A stretch of DNA of 64,000 bases from Rhodococcus sp. PAMC28707 (GCF_004795915.1 NZ_CP039253.1:4553501-4617500); one strand, 5' to 3'; counted from the stretch's first letter, positions 48,753 to 58,028 are shown. A program made the numbers and translations. Notes: generated from the sequence alone by a model not told the origin.

Positions 48753-48766
48753 TAGAACATGTTTCA
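48753..48766. promoter_or_regulatory. KstR-like box TAGAACATGTTTCA
   Basis: The sequence fits TnnAACnnGTTnnA, the site of the cholesterol regulator KstR. There is no intact steroid gene next to it: the kinase start is 205 bp to the right, and only a doubtful minus-strand frame lies to the left. Confidence 0.4.
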
Positions 48767-48788
48767 GTTCTGTCTCGAATTGTGGTTG

Positions 48789-48815
48789 TGACAGGCGGTT
48801 TGATGACGCCTGTCA
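48789..48815 (+). terminator. Hairpin followed by GTTTT
   Basis: TGACAGGCG (48789-48797), a 9-base loop and CGCCTGTCA (48807-48815), then GTTTTG. It has the stem and short T-run of an intrinsic terminator on the plus strand, but no plus-strand gene ends just before it. Confidence 0.5.
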
Positions 48816-48970
48816 GTTTTGTGTGTGTGCGCGACGTCGGAGTAGTTTTACCCCAATAGGTGAAGTGTGTAGCTTCAGGCGACGCAGCTGAGGTCATCAA
48901 GTCGTTGGTGTGGCGTCCCAATGGTCGTGACCACCGACGGCGAGCGAGGTGGTTCCCCTACGGTGGTGTG

Positions 48971-50146
48971 ATGATCGACATTCCGGTGCGTAGGACGATT
49001 CGTTTTGCTCCGATGGCGTTGGTTCCGATCCTGCTGATTGCCAGCACCTTCCCGGGCGAGTTCTATGTACCGTTGAGCTACTGGTTTCTGGGGTGCGCAT
49101 CGGCAGTAGTCTTCAGCGTTGGGGATAGGGCACCGCTCGTTGCGTCCATCACGCTGTCGGCGTTGTCCGTTCCACTGTTCGCCGCGCAAGCCTGGGGCGT
49201 GTCGGAGCTTGTGCCCTACCTCGGCGCCGTATCGCTGGGCGAGGTTGCTTTGCGCTCGTCCCGAGCATCTCGAGTTTTCGCGACTATGGTCTGGACAGGT
49301 GCGTTGGTGCTCGGGGCGTGGCTCGACCACCCCGATGCCTTCTGGCGCTGGACTACAGTCGCTTCGACTGCATTGTTCGTCGGGCTCCCCGTGCTGCTTG
49401 GTCTTTACATTCGCGCGCAGCGCGAGCTTGCGGCGACCTATCAGGAACGTGCCGCAGATGCAGAAGCCAGGACGGTAACAGCTGAAATCAGTGCACGCTC
49501 AGCTGAGAGAACCGCTGTGGCAAGAGAATTGCATGATCTCGTCGCGCACCACATGGCGTCGATCGTCCTGCGGATAGGAGTGGCACGACATGTACTCGGA
49601 AGGGTCGATCCGCGTGTGGACGCAGTTCTCGATGATGTGCACCTCACAGCATCCGACGCACTGGCCGATATCCGTCGACTTCTTGCCGCGCTTCGCGAAC
49701 CGTCTTTGAACGAAGTGCCTCTGGTGGACCCAGGTGCCGTCCGATCTGAAATCTACGCGGCTATCGAACGCACTCGGCGCGCCGGATACGAAGTGGTGGC
49801 CGACGTGGACGCTGATATCTGCGAACTCGACGCCATCAGCAGGCTCTCGTTGCTGAGAATTGTGCAGGAGTCGTTGACGAACGTGATGAAACACGCAGCG
49901 ACTGGATCGGCTGTAAATCTGTCGATAGCCCGCAAGGGCGCAGGGTTCTCGGTTCGAATCATCAATACTGGAGTCGAAAGCATGCCGCCTAGCGGCGAGG
50001 GATACGGAGTCATCGGCATGCAAGAACGCATCGCCCTGGTGGGTGGACAACTAGTGACAACAGCAACCGTCGACGGATGGGAACTCGACGCGTGGATCCC
50101 CGCCACAGCAGCCGCCGCCCCCACCACACCTGGGCACACGCTGTGA
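48971..50146 (+). CDS. NarL-type sensor histidine kinase (HisKA_3)
   Basis: The protein has 391 residues from ATG 48971 (MIDIPVRRTIRFAPMALVPI). About five membrane helices fill the first 150 residues. A coiled coil leads to the HisKA_3 dimerisation motif VARELHDLVAHHMASIVLRI (phospho-His in ELHD) and to a HATPase with RIVQESLTNVMKHAATGSAV and GYGVIGMQERIALVGGQL. There is no separate outer sensor domain, so it probably senses membrane state or an in-membrane ligand. Its stop overlaps the regulator start by four bases (GTGA). Confidence 0.9.
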   Translation: MIDIPVRRTIRFAPMALVPILLIASTFPGEFYVPLSYWFLGCASAVVFSVGDRAPLVASITLSALSVPLFAAQAWGVSELVPYLGAVSLGEVALRSSRASRVFATMVWTGALVLGAWLDHPDAFWRWTTVASTALFVGLPVLLGLYIRAQRELAATYQERAADAEARTVTAEISARSAERTAVARELHDLVAHHMASIVLRIGVARHVLGRVDPRVDAVLDDVHLTASDALADIRRLLAALREPSLNEVPLVDPGAVRSEIYAAIERTRRAGYEVVADVDADICELDAISRLSLLRIVQESLTNVMKHAATGSAVNLSIARKGAGFSVRIINTGVESMPPSGEGYGVIGMQERIALVGGQLVTTATVDGWELDAWIPATAAAAPTTPGHTL

Positions 50147-50781
50147 TCCGGTTGACGATCATCGACGATCAACGCTTGATACGTGCCGGCCTTCGCATGT
50201 TGTGCGAGTCGACACCGGATCTGGCCGTTGTCGGCGAGGGATCCAACGGCTTGGAGGCAATTCGGTTGGCCGCCGAATTCTCACCCGATGTGACCTTGAT
50301 GGATCTCGGAATGCCCGGTCTCGGCGGTATCGAGGCAACGAGACAGATCGTGGCATCCAACCCTGCATCGAAGGTGCTGGTGCTGACGACGTTCGATGAC
50401 GACGACCATCTTTACCCTGCGTTGGCGGCCGGTGCCGCCGGGTTTCTGGTGAAGGACACCTCGCCGGTCGACTTGCTGAGCGCTATCAGGCGGACGGCCG
50501 ACGGAGACTTCTTGTTCTCCCCGGAGCTCATGCGTCGAATCGTCGATCGCGCGCTTACCGCCTCTTCGGACATCGCGGATGCAGCGGTCCCGGCGGTGTC
50601 GTTGACTATGCGCGAACATGATGTGCTGGAGCTTGTCGGCGAGGGGCTGAGCAATCGAGACATCGGCGATCGACTGCATATCGGTGTTACCACGGTGAAA
50701 TCGCATATCTCGAATTTGATGGAGAAGACCGGTCGCGACAACCGAGTACGTCTCGCGATATTCGCCAAGGGAATGGGCTAG
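50143..50781 (+). CDS. NarL/LuxR-type response regulator
   Basis: The protein has 212 residues from GTG 50143. Receiver: IRLTIIDDQRLIRAGLRMLC (acidic pair), DVTLMDLGMPGLGGIEATRQ (phospho-Asp), VLVLTTFDDDDHLYPAL (Thr) and GFLVKDTSPVDLLSAI (Lys). LuxR helix-turn-helix: TMREHDVLELVGEGLSNRDI and GVTTVKSHISNLMEKTGRDN. It is translationally coupled to the kinase. Its last codon overlaps the end of the convergent multicopper oxidase by four bases. Confidence 0.93.
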   Translation: MIRLTIIDDQRLIRAGLRMLCESTPDLAVVGEGSNGLEAIRLAAEFSPDVTLMDLGMPGLGGIEATRQIVASNPASKVLVLTTFDDDDHLYPALAAGAAGFLVKDTSPVDLLSAIRRTADGDFLFSPELMRRIVDRALTASSDIADAAVPAVSLTMREHDVLELVGEGLSNRDIGDRLHIGVTTVKSHISNLMEKTGRDNRVRLAIFAKGMG

Positions 50782-52310
50782 TGGTGCATGCCTTCAAAAT
50801 TCGGCATCGATTCCATACCTGATATGTCGGCGGAGGAGCTTATTGTCTGCGATGCTTGTGTGCCCGGCTCGACCACGACGAACTGTCCCATCATTCCCTG
50901 GTCTTCGTGCATGAGCATGTGGCAGTGATACATGTACGGCGCTGTCGGGTCGGTGTAGTGGCTGAACCGCAATGCCAGCCGTATCTGTTGCCCGGGTGGC
51001 GTGTACACGGTGTCTTTCCATCCGTCGAGTTCTGGTGGTGGGGGCGTCCCGTTGATATCGACGATCTGAAACTGAGCGTCGTGTACATGGAAGTTGTGTG
51101 GCCAGTTGTCGACGTTTTTCACCGCCCACACCTCGGTGGTATCGACGACGGACGCAAAATCGATCCGGTTCATATCCATTCTCGCGCCGTTTATCATGAA
51201 CCATTGTAAGTCGAATTCCCGCTCCGCTGTGCCGGTTCCAACTTCCAACCGCGGTAGGACCGATAGGACTGCCGGGAGTTTCGGTGATACTTCGAGCTGC
51301 TTCCGTCCGCGAAGTTCGAGGATGTCGAAGGTATCTGCAAAGCCGAAGGAGTCGGCGGATTTCTGATCCAGCCCGCCGCGATCGTCGATTGGAAACGATC
51401 GCAGCATCGAATGGGTGCCCCCGTCAATATGTACAACTACCTCGACGCGCTCACCTGGGCTGATCTGAATCCTGCTCAACGGCAGCGGCTCTGCGAGCAA
51501 GCCGCCGTCGGTTGCCACGAGCTGGAACTCGCGGAAATCATCGAATCCGAGGTTGTACAGGCGGCCAGACGATCCGTTGAGGATGCGGAGCCGAATGCTC
51601 TCGGTAGTGACGGGAAGGAAAGCCCCAGCGACCCCGTTGGTGACGATGGTGTCACCCAACAGTCCAATATTTGTGGAGTCCGACTCATCGAGGCTGCCGT
51701 CCTCCTCGAATCGACGATCCTGAATGATCAGCGGTACGTCGTCCACTCCGTAGTCACCGGGCAGTTCGAGTGAGTCGGAAACATCATCGTCGATGATGAA
51801 AAACCCTGCGAGCCCCCGATACACGTGCTTTTCTGATGAACCGTGCGGATGCGGGTGGTACCACAGTGTCGCGCTCGGCTGGCCGATGGTCCATGTAGGT
51901 TCCCACTTGTCCCCGGGGTCGATCGTTTGATGGGGTCCACCGTCGAACCGAGCTGGAACGTGCATTCCGTGCCAATGCACGGTCGTCGGTTCGGGCAGAG
52001 AATTTTCGACGGTGAAAGCCACAGTCTCGTCGCGACGAGCACGCAACGTCGGCCCCAATATAGAACCGTTGTACCCCCATGTGGCCGTCGTCGTTCCGCT
52101 GATTAGTTCCGCTGCGCCGGCCGCTGCGACCAGGTGAAAATGGCGTGTGCCGTTGGCATCGACCGTGGGGTCGGCTATGGGCGGTATCGGCAACTGCCGC
52201 AACGTCGACGCTCGAGCCCGCTCGTTCTCGCCGTCGCCACATCCGGCGAGTATCACGATCGGTGTGGCGGCAAGGCCTGTCAAGAAGTGCCTTCTGGATA
52301 GTTGTTTCAC
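50778..52310 (-). CDS. Exported multicopper oxidase (CueO/bilirubin-oxidase-like)
   Basis: The protein has 510 residues. The N-terminus MKQLSRRHFLTGLAATPIVI is a Tat-type signal (SRRHFL), followed by ILAGC, a possible lipobox, so the folded enzyme may be exported by Tat and lipidated. Copper-site motifs are complete: TTVHWHGMHVPARFDGG, TLWYHPHPHGSSEKHVYRGL, NWPHNFHVHDAQFQIVDING and PYMYHCHMLMHEDQGMMGQF (HCHxxxH-xxxxM, type 1 site with Met). It should oxidise Cu(I), phenols or similar donors with reduction of O2 to water. A copper-resistance role is likely. Confidence 0.93.
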   Translation of the reverse strand: MKQLSRRHFLTGLAATPIVILAGCGDGENERARASTLRQLPIPPIADPTVDANGTRHFHLVAAAGAAELISGTTTATWGYNGSILGPTLRARRDETVAFTVENSLPEPTTVHWHGMHVPARFDGGPHQTIDPGDKWEPTWTIGQPSATLWYHPHPHGSSEKHVYRGLAGFFIIDDDVSDSLELPGDYGVDDVPLIIQDRRFEEDGSLDESDSTNIGLLGDTIVTNGVAGAFLPVTTESIRLRILNGSSGRLYNLGFDDFREFQLVATDGGLLAEPLPLSRIQISPGERVEVVVHIDGGTHSMLRSFPIDDRGGLDQKSADSFGFADTFDILELRGRKQLEVSPKLPAVLSVLPRLEVGTGTAEREFDLQWFMINGARMDMNRIDFASVVDTTEVWAVKNVDNWPHNFHVHDAQFQIVDINGTPPPPELDGWKDTVYTPPGQQIRLALRFSHYTDPTAPYMYHCHMLMHEDQGMMGQFVVVEPGTQASQTISSSADISGMESMPNFEGMHH

Positions 52311-52611
52311 GATGCTCCTCGTTCGGGCGGGACAGTGTGATGTCCCGAACCTTCCCGACCAGTCTTCCTAATTGGGGCGGTTGAATCCTCCATCCGACGG
52401 GCCCCCCGCTGCGGTGAGCCCTCCTACCCAGGTACCTGCCGTAGAAGCTGTACCCGTGATAGAAGGTTGATTGCGTTCGTACTGCGGCGAGTCGGTCAAA
52501 GAGCTGCGCCGAGTGTCGAACGAGGGGTGTTCGGGTGCGCAATGGCGTTACGCGGACGGGTTCGACGAAGTCGATCAGCAGTCGGCCGGTGAACGCGCTG
52601 ACGAGGTGTAG
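52311..52611. other. Stretch between the oxidase and the broken carrier, no supported gene
   Basis: About 300 bp. The minus strand stays open for about 100 codons (WLHLVSAFTGRLLIDFVEPV and so on) ahead of the oxidase, but I recognise no family and there is no start with a ribosome site. It may be the remnant of a gene. The oxidase promoter should lie near 52311-52380. Confidence 0.3.
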
Positions 52612-53883
52612 CCAGGTCGGCGGAAGCGCCAATGGATCGGACTCGCCGCCGGTGTACTGATGGCTGTATTCGTCTACGCGATTATGCCGGCACCAAGCCG
52701 ACGATGGTGATCGCCGGATTCTTGATCGCGACGGGTTTTCTGTCGATATGGGTCTCGAATACCGTCCCCGCGGTCATGATGATCCCCATCGGGCGTCTCG
52801 GTTCTGGTTCTGGTGCTCGACATCGCAAAGGAGGCCGAGGTGGAGCACACCACGGAAGAATCTGGCACAGACACCTCCGCACAGGCACGTTCGACGTCGG
52901 CCGATGACGTGCCGACCGACACGACGGTCTCGGAGGCGGTGATCAAAAGCAAATTCGGGACCGCTCTGATGTTGGGCATTGCCTACGCTGCTTCGATCGG
53001 CTCTTTGGGGACGATCATCGGAGCACCCCCCAATACCTTGCAAGTGGGTTATTTGGAGGGCGAGGGAATCACCATCGGATTCTTCGAATGGATGGTTGCC
53101 GCAGTGCCACTCACCGTCGTTCTGCTCGTTGTCGCGTGGTTTTTGCTCACTCACGTCTTGTTCAAGCCCGAGATCGACGACATCCCCGGCGGTAAGCAAC
53201 TCATCAGGGGAGAACTCGATGCTGTGGGGAAGATGTCACAGGGTGAAATCCGGGTGGCGGTCATCTTCTTTCTGGTAGCCACATCCTGGGTCGCGGTTCC
53301 GCTGATTTTCGATGACCCACCGACCTCCGACACCGGCATCGCGATGACCGCGGCTATTCTGTTGTTCTTACTCCCCAGCGGAGGTAAAGCAGGAGTGCGT
53401 CTGATCGACTGGGAGACAGCAATCAAGCTGCCCTGGGGGGTATTGCTTCTGTTCGGCGGTGGACTCGCCCTATCGGCCCAGTTTCAGTCCAGCGGCCTGA
53501 CCGATTGGATCGGTAGTGTGGCAGCGGGTCTCGACACGATCCCTGTGATCCTGTTAATCGTGGTGACAACGACCGCAACCATCTTCCTGACCGAGCTCAC
53601 CAGCAACACCGCGACAGCTGCGACATTCCTTCCGTTCGCAGGTGGCGTGGCGATGGGCATGGACCTCGATCTGCTGCTTCTGACGATTCCGGTCGCGCTC
53701 GCAGCAACCTGCGCGTTCATGCTGCCGGTGGCGACACCACCGAACGCCGTCTCGTACGCGAGTGGTTACATCACGATCGGTCAGATGATGCGAGGTGGCC
53801 TGTGGCTCAACCTCATCGCGATCGCTCTGATCACCGTCGCCAGTTATACGGTCTTTGCCTGGTCCTTGGGAATCGCGTCGTGA
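52612..53883 (+). pseudogene. SLC13/DASS-type anion:Na+ symporter, broken
   Basis: The family protein has about 500 residues. Here three pieces remain. First, RRKRQWIGLAAGVLMAVFVY, the first helix, preceded by a stop. Then, after a frame change near 52690 and a missing segment, TKPTMVIAGFLIATGFLSIW with the SNT motif VSNTVPAVMMIPIG. One extra G in GGG 52791-52793 shifts the frame again. The rest (SVLVLVLDIAKEAEVEHTTE onward, open from 52813) is intact, with GSLGTIIGAPPNTLQVGYLE and ELTSNTATAATFLPFAG. The 356-residue C-terminal frame might be expressed but lacks half of the binding site. Substrates of the family are dicarboxylates or sulfate. Confidence 0.8.
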
Positions 53884-53977
53884 CGACCTACTAGGTGTGA
53901 GATGGCATGCTGGGATGTTGTAAGACAAACAGCTCTGCCAGGAACAAACATTCGACACGACGAAAAAGGTATGAGTG

Positions 53978-54610
53978 ATGTCAGGGGACTCGGTACACCG
54001 ACTCGAGCGGTGGCAACGATATTGGAACAAGCAATCGGCCAACTACGACAAACATATGACATTCCTCGATCGTGTTCTTTTTCGAGACACCAGATCGTGG
54101 ATCTGCGCCCGCGCCGAAGGTCGGGTGCTGGAGATTGCCGTCGGTACTGGCCTCAATCTGAACCACTACCCACCTGACATCGAATTGACCGGCATCGAAC
54201 TCAGCCCGGAGATGCTTGCTCGCGCAGGCAACAAGTCCAAGGAAGCCATGCCCAGAGCGCAACTTATGCTTGGTGACGCGCAGGCCCTGACCTTCGACGA
54301 CGCATCCTTCGATACGGTCGTCTGCACGTTCTCCCTCTGCGCAATACCTGATCCCGATGCGGCACTGGCCGAGATGACGCGTGTCCTTCGGCCCGGAGGG
54401 ACATTGCTGCTGGCCGACCATGTGTCTTCGTCCATTCGGGTCGTTCGATGGCTTCAACGAGTCATCGAGTTGATCAGCATCCCGATGGGGGGCGAGCACT
54501 TCCTGCGACGACCCTCCGACTCCGTCAGCCGCAACCGAAACTTCACCATCGAGGAAATCGACCGGTTCACTCTCGGGCTGGTCGAACGTTTGCGGGCACA
54601 ACGGCTATGA
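53978..54610 (+). CDS. Class I SAM-dependent methyltransferase (UbiE/Methyltransf_11-like)
   Basis: The protein has 210 residues from ATG 53978. Motif I is GRVLEIAVGTGLNLNHYPPD. The acidic motif II is LTGIELSPEMLARAGNKSKE. Motif post-I is MLGDAQALTFDDASFDTVVC. Motif III is EMTRVLRPGGTLLLADHVSS. The C-terminal part (VRWLQRVIELISIPMGGEHF) resembles phosphatidylethanolamine- or thiol-type methyltransferases. The substrate is not known. It is monocistronic, 95 bp after the broken carrier. Confidence 0.88.
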   Translation: MSGDSVHRLERWQRYWNKQSANYDKHMTFLDRVLFRDTRSWICARAEGRVLEIAVGTGLNLNHYPPDIELTGIELSPEMLARAGNKSKEAMPRAQLMLGDAQALTFDDASFDTVVCTFSLCAIPDPDAALAEMTRVLRPGGTLLLADHVSSSIRVVRWLQRVIELISIPMGGEHFLRRPSDSVSRNRNFTIEEIDRFTLGLVERLRAQRL

Positions 54611-54751
54611 GTGCCGATGTCGTAGCGAGGACACACTTGCCGACCATCCACCGTATTACCTGAACATCTCGGGTCGGTTCGCATACTCTGGCCTGACAAT
54701 CAGTGCTCCCATGCATAACGAACGTGCACTCTGAAAGGCTAGGTCGCATCA

Positions 54752-55018
54752 GTGCTGATCATAGGAATAATTCTCTTCGGTCTTCTGATAGGCGCCGGCG
54801 CGCAGTTGATCTTGGGAAAGTCCAAGACCGGCATGGACTGGACGCTGGCGTTCACCGCCGGCATCGTGGGCTCCTTCGTAGGCGGCTTGGTGGTGAGTTT
54901 GATTGCCGGCGACGGAATATCGCTGCGGCCGAGCGGAATCATCGGATCACTGCTTGGAGCATTGCTCGTCACGGCATTGTGGCAGCGGTTCAGCCCGGCC
55001 AGATCGAACTCGCAGTAG
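54752..55018 (+). CDS. GlsB/YeaQ/YmgE-family membrane protein
   Basis: The 88-residue protein is read from GTG 54752. It has three glycine-rich helices: LIIGIILFGLLIGAGAQLIL, the GKSKTGMDWTLAFTAGIVGS region and FVGGLVVSLIAGDG, then SGIIGSLLGALLVTALWQRF. This matches the transglycosylase-associated (GlsB/YeaQ/YmgE) family, small stress-induced inner-membrane proteins of unknown mechanism. The start has AAAGGCTAGG upstream. Confidence 0.85.
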   Translation: MLIIGIILFGLLIGAGAQLILGKSKTGMDWTLAFTAGIVGSFVGGLVVSLIAGDGISLRPSGIIGSLLGALLVTALWQRFSPARSNSQ

Positions 55019-55042
55019 CGCGAAAAGATTCAAGCAGACGCG

Positions 55043-55096
55043 TCAGGCTCCGCGAAAAAGTCCTGGCCTCTTCTCGACGAACGCGGTGATGGCCTT
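55043..55096 (-). pseudogene. Last 17 codons of an enoyl-CoA hydratase gene
   Basis: The minus strand reads KAITAFVEKRPGLFRGA and stop. This is the typical C-terminus of enoyl-CoA hydratase/isomerase proteins (xAITAFVEKRxPxFxGx). Upstream the frame is closed after a few codons, so only this tail remains. Confidence 0.6.
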
Positions 55097-55416
55097 CCGA
55101 CTTCAAAGGTATGCACATTCCACCTCGCTCACTCGTTGCCGGAGCGCCCGCCAAAGTGCGGCGTGAACTGTGAGTGACGACGAGGTTCACACTGCGAACC
55201 GAGCGCAGCGCGTATCCAGAGTTGCTGGAGAAACCTACGGTCGCGGGGCTGTCTGATCGATCGGCGGGATCGTTCGGTTTCGCTTCATAACATTCTGTCC
55301 TCGTCTTCTTCTACAGATTTTCGCCCGCCATCGTGGCCTGTGCTCGATGCTCAGCACCGGCCTGGTTGGAGTTGTCACCCCAGGTTGCGCTCAGGTTTGC
55401 GCGGTAAATTCGATCG
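55097..55416. other. Non-coding stretch, nothing recognised
   Basis: About 320 bp upstream of the LCP gene with no convincing frame. It should contain that gene's promoter. Confidence 0.35.
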
Positions 55417-56976
55417 GTGAGCTCTCGTCGAAGTCTGTCAAAGGGAAGGCCTCACGGCAGACACGCTCATGTCGTCCCTCGTTCGCCCAGAGTCGGGCGC
55501 TTCGCAGCAGCTTCACTGTCACTGTTGATTTTCGCTGGCGTCGGCGCGGGGTGGATGATCAGCACCAGCGTGACCTCTCACCTGAACACCTCCGATGCCC
55601 TCAGCGCGCTCGGCGCGGATGCCTCGGGATCGAGCAGGGGCGACAGCAACATACTTCTTATCGGACTCGACAGTCGGAAAGCAATGGACGGCAGCGATTT
55701 GCCGGCCCAATTCGTCACCGACCAGCTACATGCTGGAGACAGTGACGTCGGCGGCTACAACACCAACACACTGATCTTGTTGCATGTTCCAGGGAATGGA
55801 GACCGCGCCAGCGCTGTGTCGATACCGCGAGACGATTATGTCTCGGTGCCCGGATACGGAATGCGCAAGATCAAGGAAGCCTATGGTCTCGCGAAGTTCG
55901 ACGAAGATCAACGGCTGACGGCCAGCGGGATGACCGATCCTACTGCGCGAGAACAACAAGGACGAGAGGTCGGTCGACGCTCCACTCTGTCCACGGTTCA
56001 AAACCTCCTGCACGTTCCGATCGACCACTTCGCTGAGGTGAACCTCATGGGCTTCTATGACATCGCGGCCGCCCTGGGCCCGCTGAAAGTATGTCTGAAT
56101 TCCTCCGTGGACGACTCCGAATATTCAGGAGCAAATTTCCCGGCAGGTAAACAATCCTTGGACGCGGCGCAAGTCTTGGCCTTTGTCCGCCAGCGTCATG
56201 GGCTCGACAACGGGGATCTCGATCGCACTCGACGGCAACAGGCGTTCATCTCTGCTGTGGTGAACAATCTCGAGTCCTCCGGGGTTGTCGGCAACATCTC
56301 GAAGATGCAGGCATTGACCGATGTGGTCGACAAGGACATCGTTATCGACGCGAACATGGATCCGGTCAAGTTCGCGTCACAAGCGGGCAACCTGACCGAC
56401 GGCAAACTCGACTTCTACACGCTTCCAATCGAAAGCTACGAAACGATCGACGACCAGTCGGTCAACATCATCGACCCCGCAAGGTTGCGGGCCGAAGTGT
56501 CCGCACTGTTCGACGGTGCTTCGCCGGCGCCGATGAGTAGTCCGATCGCGGAGTCGACATTTGCCTTTCCTCCTGAACGGGCGGATGTGCTCGATATCCG
56601 CAACGGCACCGGCCGCGAGGGTCTGGCCGCCACTGTTGCCGCCAAGCTCACCGCTGAGGGATACACGGTCGACAGTGTCGGGAATTCCGAGTCGACAACC
56701 TCCACGACCATCGCCTACGGCGCCGATGCCGTCGACACCGCCGATAGCCTGGTCGATCAGTGGGGAACCACAGATTCGGCAGACGACACGCTTTCTCGCG
56801 ACCACGTGTCGATCGTGTTGGGTTCCGCCGATGTCGACCGGATTCTCACTTCGCTCGTGCCCCCGCTTGCATCGCCTGCACCGACACCCGCCACCAGCGC
56901 CGTGATTCCTACGACGGGGGCCCAGGGAGCGCCCATGCATACCGACTCGGGGGACTCGATACCGTGCGTCGACTGA
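55417..56976 (+). CDS. LytR-CpsA-Psr family wall-polymer ligase with LytR_C domain
   Basis: The protein has 519 residues from GTG 55417. A basic N-terminus and one membrane helix (FAAASLSLLIFAGVGAGWMI) precede the LCP domain at about 70-330. Its motifs are NILLIGLDSRKAMDGSDLPA, DTLILL-like text (NTNTLILLHVPGNGDRASAV), SIPRDDYVSVPGYGMRKIKE and LAFVRQRHGLDNGDLDRTRR, with the Arg residues that bind the polyprenyl pyrophosphate. A LytR_C domain follows (VLDIRNGTGREGLAATVAAK). In this group LCP proteins attach arabinogalactan to peptidoglycan. The C-terminal tail is proline/alanine-rich. It is monocistronic. Confidence 0.92.
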   Translation: MSSRRSLSKGRPHGRHAHVVPRSPRVGRFAAASLSLLIFAGVGAGWMISTSVTSHLNTSDALSALGADASGSSRGDSNILLIGLDSRKAMDGSDLPAQFVTDQLHAGDSDVGGYNTNTLILLHVPGNGDRASAVSIPRDDYVSVPGYGMRKIKEAYGLAKFDEDQRLTASGMTDPTAREQQGREVGRRSTLSTVQNLLHVPIDHFAEVNLMGFYDIAAALGPLKVCLNSSVDDSEYSGANFPAGKQSLDAAQVLAFVRQRHGLDNGDLDRTRRQQAFISAVVNNLESSGVVGNISKMQALTDVVDKDIVIDANMDPVKFASQAGNLTDGKLDFYTLPIESYETIDDQSVNIIDPARLRAEVSALFDGASPAPMSSPIAESTFAFPPERADVLDIRNGTGREGLAATVAAKLTAEGYTVDSVGNSESTTSTTIAYGADAVDTADSLVDQWGTTDSADDTLSRDHVSIVLGSADVDRILTSLVPPLASPAPTPATSAVIPTTGAQGAPMHTDSGDSIPCVD

Positions 56977-57042
56977 CAGCCCATTTATGCAGTTCGGCGC
57001 GCACATCATCGTGTAACGGACCTGTAGGCGAATGGTGACCAG

Positions 57043-57684
57043 ATGACATTCGTAGACACGCCCTTGACCGTCGCCTCGGCGCTCCAATCATGGCGATGGG
57101 ATATACCCACAATCACAGTGGTTGCCGTCATCAGTGTCGGCTACTGGCGGGCGAGCTCCATTCGCTCGGATGGGGATCAAGTAGTCACAAACACTCGTCG
57201 TTTCACCTTTCTCCTGGTGGGCAGCTTCTCATGGCTTTTCGCTGCGGTCAGCTTCATCGGCGTATACGCGGACACCCTGTTCTGGGTTCGTGCATTGCAG
57301 GTCGTGCTGCTCCTGTTCGTCGTTCCGTTCGGTTTCGCGCTGGGAAAGCCGCTCACGGTGCTGCGCAACGCGCTCGACTCGCGTCGACGTGAGAAATTCG
57401 ATGCCGCGATCCACAGCCGCCTCGCCCGGATTCTTACCTACCCAGCGACCACATCGATCATCATGCTCGCCACGCCGTGGCTCCTATATCTCACAAACTG
57501 GTACGTCGCAGTCTTGCAAAACAACGTCGTCGATCAGTTCACCCGACTATTGCTGGTCTTCATCGGGTTCGGTTATTTCTACTCGCGGTTGCAAGCAGAT
57601 CCAGTACCTCGCAAGTTCTCCCAACTGATCTCGTTGGTCATCACCGCGGTGGAGGTAATCGGTGACGGAGTCCTCGGATCGTGA
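57043..57684 (+). CDS. CtaG-like cytochrome c oxidase assembly protein, N-terminal part
   Basis: The 213-residue protein has six helices (LLVGSFSWLFAAVSFIGVYA, ALQVVLLLFVVPFGFALGKP, LTYPATTSIIMLATPWLLYL and others), matching the first two thirds of caa3_CtaG-type membrane proteins. The frame stops at TGA 57682-57684, and the remaining third starts at GTG 57681, giving a GTGA overlap. Two readings are possible: a recent one-base frameshift in one gene, or a true split into two translationally coupled subunits. Family role: copper delivery to, or assembly of, cytochrome oxidase. Confidence 0.78.
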   Translation: MTFVDTPLTVASALQSWRWDIPTITVVAVISVGYWRASSIRSDGDQVVTNTRRFTFLLVGSFSWLFAAVSFIGVYADTLFWVRALQVVLLLFVVPFGFALGKPLTVLRNALDSRRREKFDAAIHSRLARILTYPATTSIIMLATPWLLYLTNWYVAVLQNNVVDQFTRLLLVFIGFGYFYSRLQADPVPRKFSQLISLVITAVEVIGDGVLGS

Positions 57685-58028
57685 TTTGGCTCGGACCCCA
57701 GATCGCTCCGGCTTACTACGGGATGCATGAACGTACGTGGGGACCGGACTGGGAAACCGATCAAATTATCGGTGCGGGGATTTTGTGGATACTCGGCGAT
57801 GTCATCGGCATACCGTTCCTGTTGGCTTTGATGCGGGCTTTCAACCTCGACGACCGCGCAAGCGCCGCCGAAATCGACGCCCAACTCGACGCTGCGGAAG
57901 CCCTGGCCGCGGATGCCGCCGCCGCGGAATCTAGCGCCGATCCACATGAACCACTTGTTCCACCGCAGACCAAAGCATTGTGGTGGCAGAACGATCCGGA
58001 GCTGAAGGACCGCTTCCGTCACCGATGA
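57681..58028 (+). CDS. CtaG-like protein, C-terminal part
   Basis: The 115-residue protein is read from GTG 57681 (VIWLGPQIAPAYYGMHERTW). It contains the IAPAYYGMHERTWGPDWETD segment and one helix (QIIGAGILWILGDVIGIPFL), the usual end of CtaG-like proteins, then a charged tail. Alone it lacks the rest of the bundle. A -1 shift at the TCG-TGA codons would join it to the upstream frame and give a 328-residue protein of normal length. Confidence 0.75.
   Translation: MIWLGPQIAPAYYGMHERTWGPDWETDQIIGAGILWILGDVIGIPFLLALMRAFNLDDRASAAEIDAQLDAAEALAADAAAAESSADPHEPLVPPQTKALWWQNDPELKDRFRHR

Larger units (their letters stand above)
48444..48970. other. Intergenic region with a KstR-like box, a hairpin and an uncertain frame
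   Basis: It contains the KstR-like box 48753-48766 and the hairpin 48789-48815. A minus-strand frame at 48488-48736 ends AALLTLQSLKAQRVLVELGL and LARVSGAAILDNLGAAVL. Its C-terminal composition is protein-like but I do not recognise it. It could be the remnant of a gene once driven from the KstR-like box. Confidence 0.35.
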
